Below, piece after piece: positions 62,129-64,000 of a stretch of 64,000 nucleotides of DNA. Position 1 is the first letter of the stretch, and each line of letters starts with the position of its first letter. Where the stretch lies: assembly GCF_010119545.1 (NCBI RefSeq), contig NZ_JAAEAA010000011.1:62001-126000 (forward strand), written 5' to 3'. Position numbers and translations under genes: made by a program. This DNA comes from Pontibacter fetidus (lineage in GTDB: Bacteria; Bacteroidota; Bacteroidia; Cytophagales; Hymenobacteraceae). A model generated the notes under the pieces. It did no database searches. It saw nothing but the letters and a program-made list of their open reading frames with translations, and was not told the DNA's origin.

Positions 62129-63277
62129 CTATAGATAGATGACATTGGCTTTCTCGCGCAGGTTATAGCCTGAGGCCATTACTTCGCCGTAAGCGCCGGC
62201 TGTGCGAATGGCAACCAGGTCGCCACGGTTGGTTTCCGGTAATATAACCGCCTTTCTGAAACAGTCGCTCGACTCGCAGATCGGGCCTACCACATCGTAC
62301 TTTTCTTCCGGTTTCTCGCTGGTCAGGTTCTCTATCTGGTGATACGACTGGTATAGCGCCGGGCGAATAAGCTCGGTCATGCCGGCATCCAATATAGCAA
62401 AGTTGGTCGTAATGCCTTTTTTGATGTACAGCACTTTCGAGATCAACGTACCACACTGTGCCACCAGCGACCGACCTAACTCAAAATGTACCTGCTGCCC
62501 CGGGCGCACTTCCAGAAACTGGTTGAACAACCCAAAATATGCTTCAAAATCAGGAATCAGGTTGTCATCCGGGTTATAGTAATCTACACCAAGGCCACCG
62601 CCAACATTTATGTGCGGCAGAGTAATGTTGCGCGATAAAAACCATTCCTGGAACTCGTTAACACGGGTGCACAGATTTTTGAAAACAGAAAGATCCGTAA
62701 TCTGGGAACCGATATGGAAGTGAATACCTATCAGTTCAATGGCAGGCAAGGTTTGCAGTAGCTCCAGCACACTTTCTAGTTCCCAGGCATTAATCCCGAA
62801 CTTGTTTTCTTCCAGGCCTGTGGTAATGTACTTGTGCGTGTTGGCGTTTACGTTCGGGTTAATGCGCAGCGCAATGCGGGCTGTTTTACCTTTGGCTGTA
62901 GCCAGTTCGTTCAGTATCTCCAGCTCGTGTTTCGACTCGCAGTTAAAGCAGAAAATGTCCTGGTCCAGGGCATAGTTTATCTCGGCATCAGATTTACCTA
63001 CACCGGCAAAAACTACGTGCTCCGGTTTAAAACCACCTTCTATGGCCCGTTTCACTTCGTTGCCGCTTACACAGTCGGCCCCAAAACCTGCCTGCAGCAT
63101 TTCGGCAAGTATAGGCGCGTTGGCGTTGGCTTTTAAAGCGTAATGTACGTGGTAGTTATACTTGGCAGCTTCGGTTTTAGCAAGTTGCAGCGTTTGCCGA
63201 AGCAGCTCTAAACTATAGACGTAAAAAGGAGTGGCCTGCTGCTGCAGCTCCTGTAAATGTTGTTTTAGCATGGTCAC
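62129..63277 (-). CDS. lysA: Diaminopimelate decarboxylase
   Basis: 382 residues. The PLP lysine is Lys49 in VHYALKANANAPIL. The barrel motifs GADCVSGNEVKRAIEGGF, GIHFHIGSQITD and INVGGGLGVDYYNPDD are typical, as are the C-terminal GPICESSDCF (Cys of the second active-site half) and RTAGAYGEVMAS. It forms lysine from meso-diaminopimelate. It lies 5 bases after the aspartate kinase stop, giving a lysC-lysA operon. Confidence 0.96.
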   Translation of the reverse strand: MTMLKQHLQELQQQATPFYVYSLELLRQTLQLAKTEAAKYNYHVHYALKANANAPILAEMLQAGFGADCVSGNEVKRAIEGGFKPEHVVFAGVGKSDAEINYALDQDIFCFNCESKHELEILNELATAKGKTARIALRINPNVNANTHKYITTGLEENKFGINAWELESVLELLQTLPAIELIGIHFHIGSQITDLSVFKNLCTRVNEFQEWFLSRNITLPHINVGGGLGVDYYNPDDNLIPDFEAYFGLFNQFLEVRPGQQVHFELGRSLVAQCGTLISKVLYIKKGITTNFAILDAGMTELIRPALYQSYHQIENLTSEKPEEKYDVVGPICESSDCFRKAVILPETNRGDLVAIRTAGAYGEVMASGYNLREKANVIYL

Positions 63278-63282
63278 GTTCC

Positions 63283-64000
63283 TTAAAAAATCCCCTCGTT
63301 CAGCCTGGTTAGTGCCGTTACTTTGTCTGATGTGTTTATCAGTAAGCTGATGTTGTTTGTGCTGCCACCATACGAGATCATGCGCATCGGTACATCCTGC
63401 AGGGCTTCAAATACCTTCAGGCTGGTACCGCTTTTCTCAGCAATAAAGTCGCCCACCACGCATATTATAGTTTGGTTCTCGTCTACTTCTACCTGGCCTA
63501 TTTCCTTCAACTCTGCTACAATCTCGTTCAGAAACTTGTTGTTATCTATCGTTAATGAAACTGCTACTTCCGAAGTAGTAATCATGTCGATCGGCGTTTT
63601 GTAGCGCTCAAATACCTCGAACACACTTCGCAGGAAACCATAAGCCAGTAGCATTCTGCCCGACTTTATCTTGATAGCTGTTATATCATCTTTAGCCGCT
63701 ACCGCCTTAATGCCGCCACCAGAAGTTTCGCCGTGGATGATGGTTCCTTTAGCTTCAGGCTGCATGGTATTGAGCAGGCGTACGGGTATGTTTTTTTGCT
63801 TGGCCGGCAACACGCTGCTCGGGTGCAGAATTTTAGCGCCAAAGTAAGCCAGCTCAGCCGCCTCATCAAACGAAAGTTCGGCAATTGGGTGTGTGTTCTT
63901 AACAATGCGCGGATCGTTGTTGTGCATGCCGTCAATGTCGGTCCAGATCTGGATCTCAGAAGCATCTACAGCAGCACCTATCAGCGAAGCAGAGTAATCA
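63283..64000 (-). CDS. lysC: Aspartate kinase, 3' part (runs off the window)
   Basis: The frame is open to the right edge, giving about 239 C-terminal residues. They include ASEIQIWTDIDGMHNNDPRIV, ELSFDEAAELAYFGAKILHP (end of the kinase domain) and two ACT domains (about AIKIKSGRML onward, with MITTSEVAVSLTID and SYGGSTNNISLLI). The N-terminal ATP-binding region is outside the window. It phosphorylates aspartate, the first step to lysine, threonine and methionine; ACT domains usually sense lysine or threonine. It is not fused to lysA, which follows 5 bases later. Confidence 0.94.
   Translation of the reverse strand, partial: DYSASLIGAAVDASEIQIWTDIDGMHNNDPRIVKNTHPIAELSFDEAAELAYFGAKILHPSSVLPAKQKNIPVRLLNTMQPEAKGTIIHGETSGGGIKAVAAKDDITAIKIKSGRMLLAYGFLRSVFEVFERYKTPIDMITTSEVAVSLTIDNNKFLNEIVAELKEIGQVEVDENQTIICVVGDFIAEKSGTSLKVFEALQDVPMRMISYGGSTNNISLLINTSDKVTALTRLNEGIF

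Noticed and set aside
1-64000. CRISPR array, tRNA, rRNA or prophage
   Set aside because: No regularly spaced repeats with unique spacers, no cloverleaf candidates with T-arm consensus, and no phage structural genes were found by eye.

Overview
The window looks like a chromosome segment of a Bacteroidota bacterium, most likely Cytophagales/Hymenobacteraceae (Pontibacter-like). The evidence is a SusC/SusD outer-membrane pair, TTTG/TAnnTTTG-type promoters, starts without clear Shine-Dalgarno sequences, an Mpl-type muropeptide ligase, a YpdA-family reductase and many lipoproteins with Cys lipoboxes. The genus is inference. No rRNA, tRNA, CRISPR array, prophage or plasmid functions were seen. Most genes are housekeeping or envelope genes in short operons, many ended by strong hairpin terminators.

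Layout. 1-7 kb: 3' end of surE, a tandem TonB_C protein, a susC-susD pair, a histidine phosphatase and a GNAT acetyltransferase. 7-16 kb: GT4 glycosyltransferase, Nudix hydrolase, a long non-coding repeat mosaic, a nitroreductase-pirin operon with a readable promoter, a TerB-like protein, a nucleotidyltransferase-metallophosphoesterase pair, a serine hydrolase lipoprotein and a REP-associated tyrosine transposase (RAYT) bracketed by inverted REPs. 16-30 kb: propeller-amidohydrolase, M28 and M48 peptidases, AI-2E-type permease, acetyltransferases, an HTH/membrane protein pair, ypdA and an RluE-type pseudouridine synthase. 30-38 kb: FAH-family enzyme, M23 peptidase, Bcp peroxiredoxin, a split transketolase whose two halves flank a VWA-domain gene, and an ECF sigma/anti-sigma-like/Spy-like module. 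38-49 kb: DnaQ-like exonuclease, mpl, dnaB, two more copies of the mosaic, a nitroreductase, a kinase-less PAS protein with a small CZB-like partner, and a phosphohexomutase. 49-64 kb: hppD, two decayed genes, a lipoprotein with repeated His/Cys motifs, trpS, an EamA transporter, panE, a queuosine-precursor transporter, rnz, a STAS protein, purC, an SDR-DUF2867 protein, a propeptide-like lipoprotein, lysA and the 3' part of an aspartate kinase gene.

The most unusual content is non-coding. (1) The 10-bp palindrome AACTATAGTT, and its half AACTATAG/CTATAGTT, recurs throughout, between and inside genes; I located at least 17 exact full copies where about 0.06 are expected from uniform base composition. 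It resembles the highly iterated palindromes of cyanobacteria (HIP1). (2) A RAYT gene sits between two nearly identical inverted 57-bp REPs; further REPs elsewhere show compensatory stem changes, and the RAYT-flanking REPs carry CTATAG between their two hairpins. (3) A mosaic of 0.6-0.9 kb with conserved block order occurs three times (about 9.05-9.9, 38.1-38.8 and 43.0-43.7 kb), each with the exact palindrome GGACAGGTCGCGACCTGTCC.
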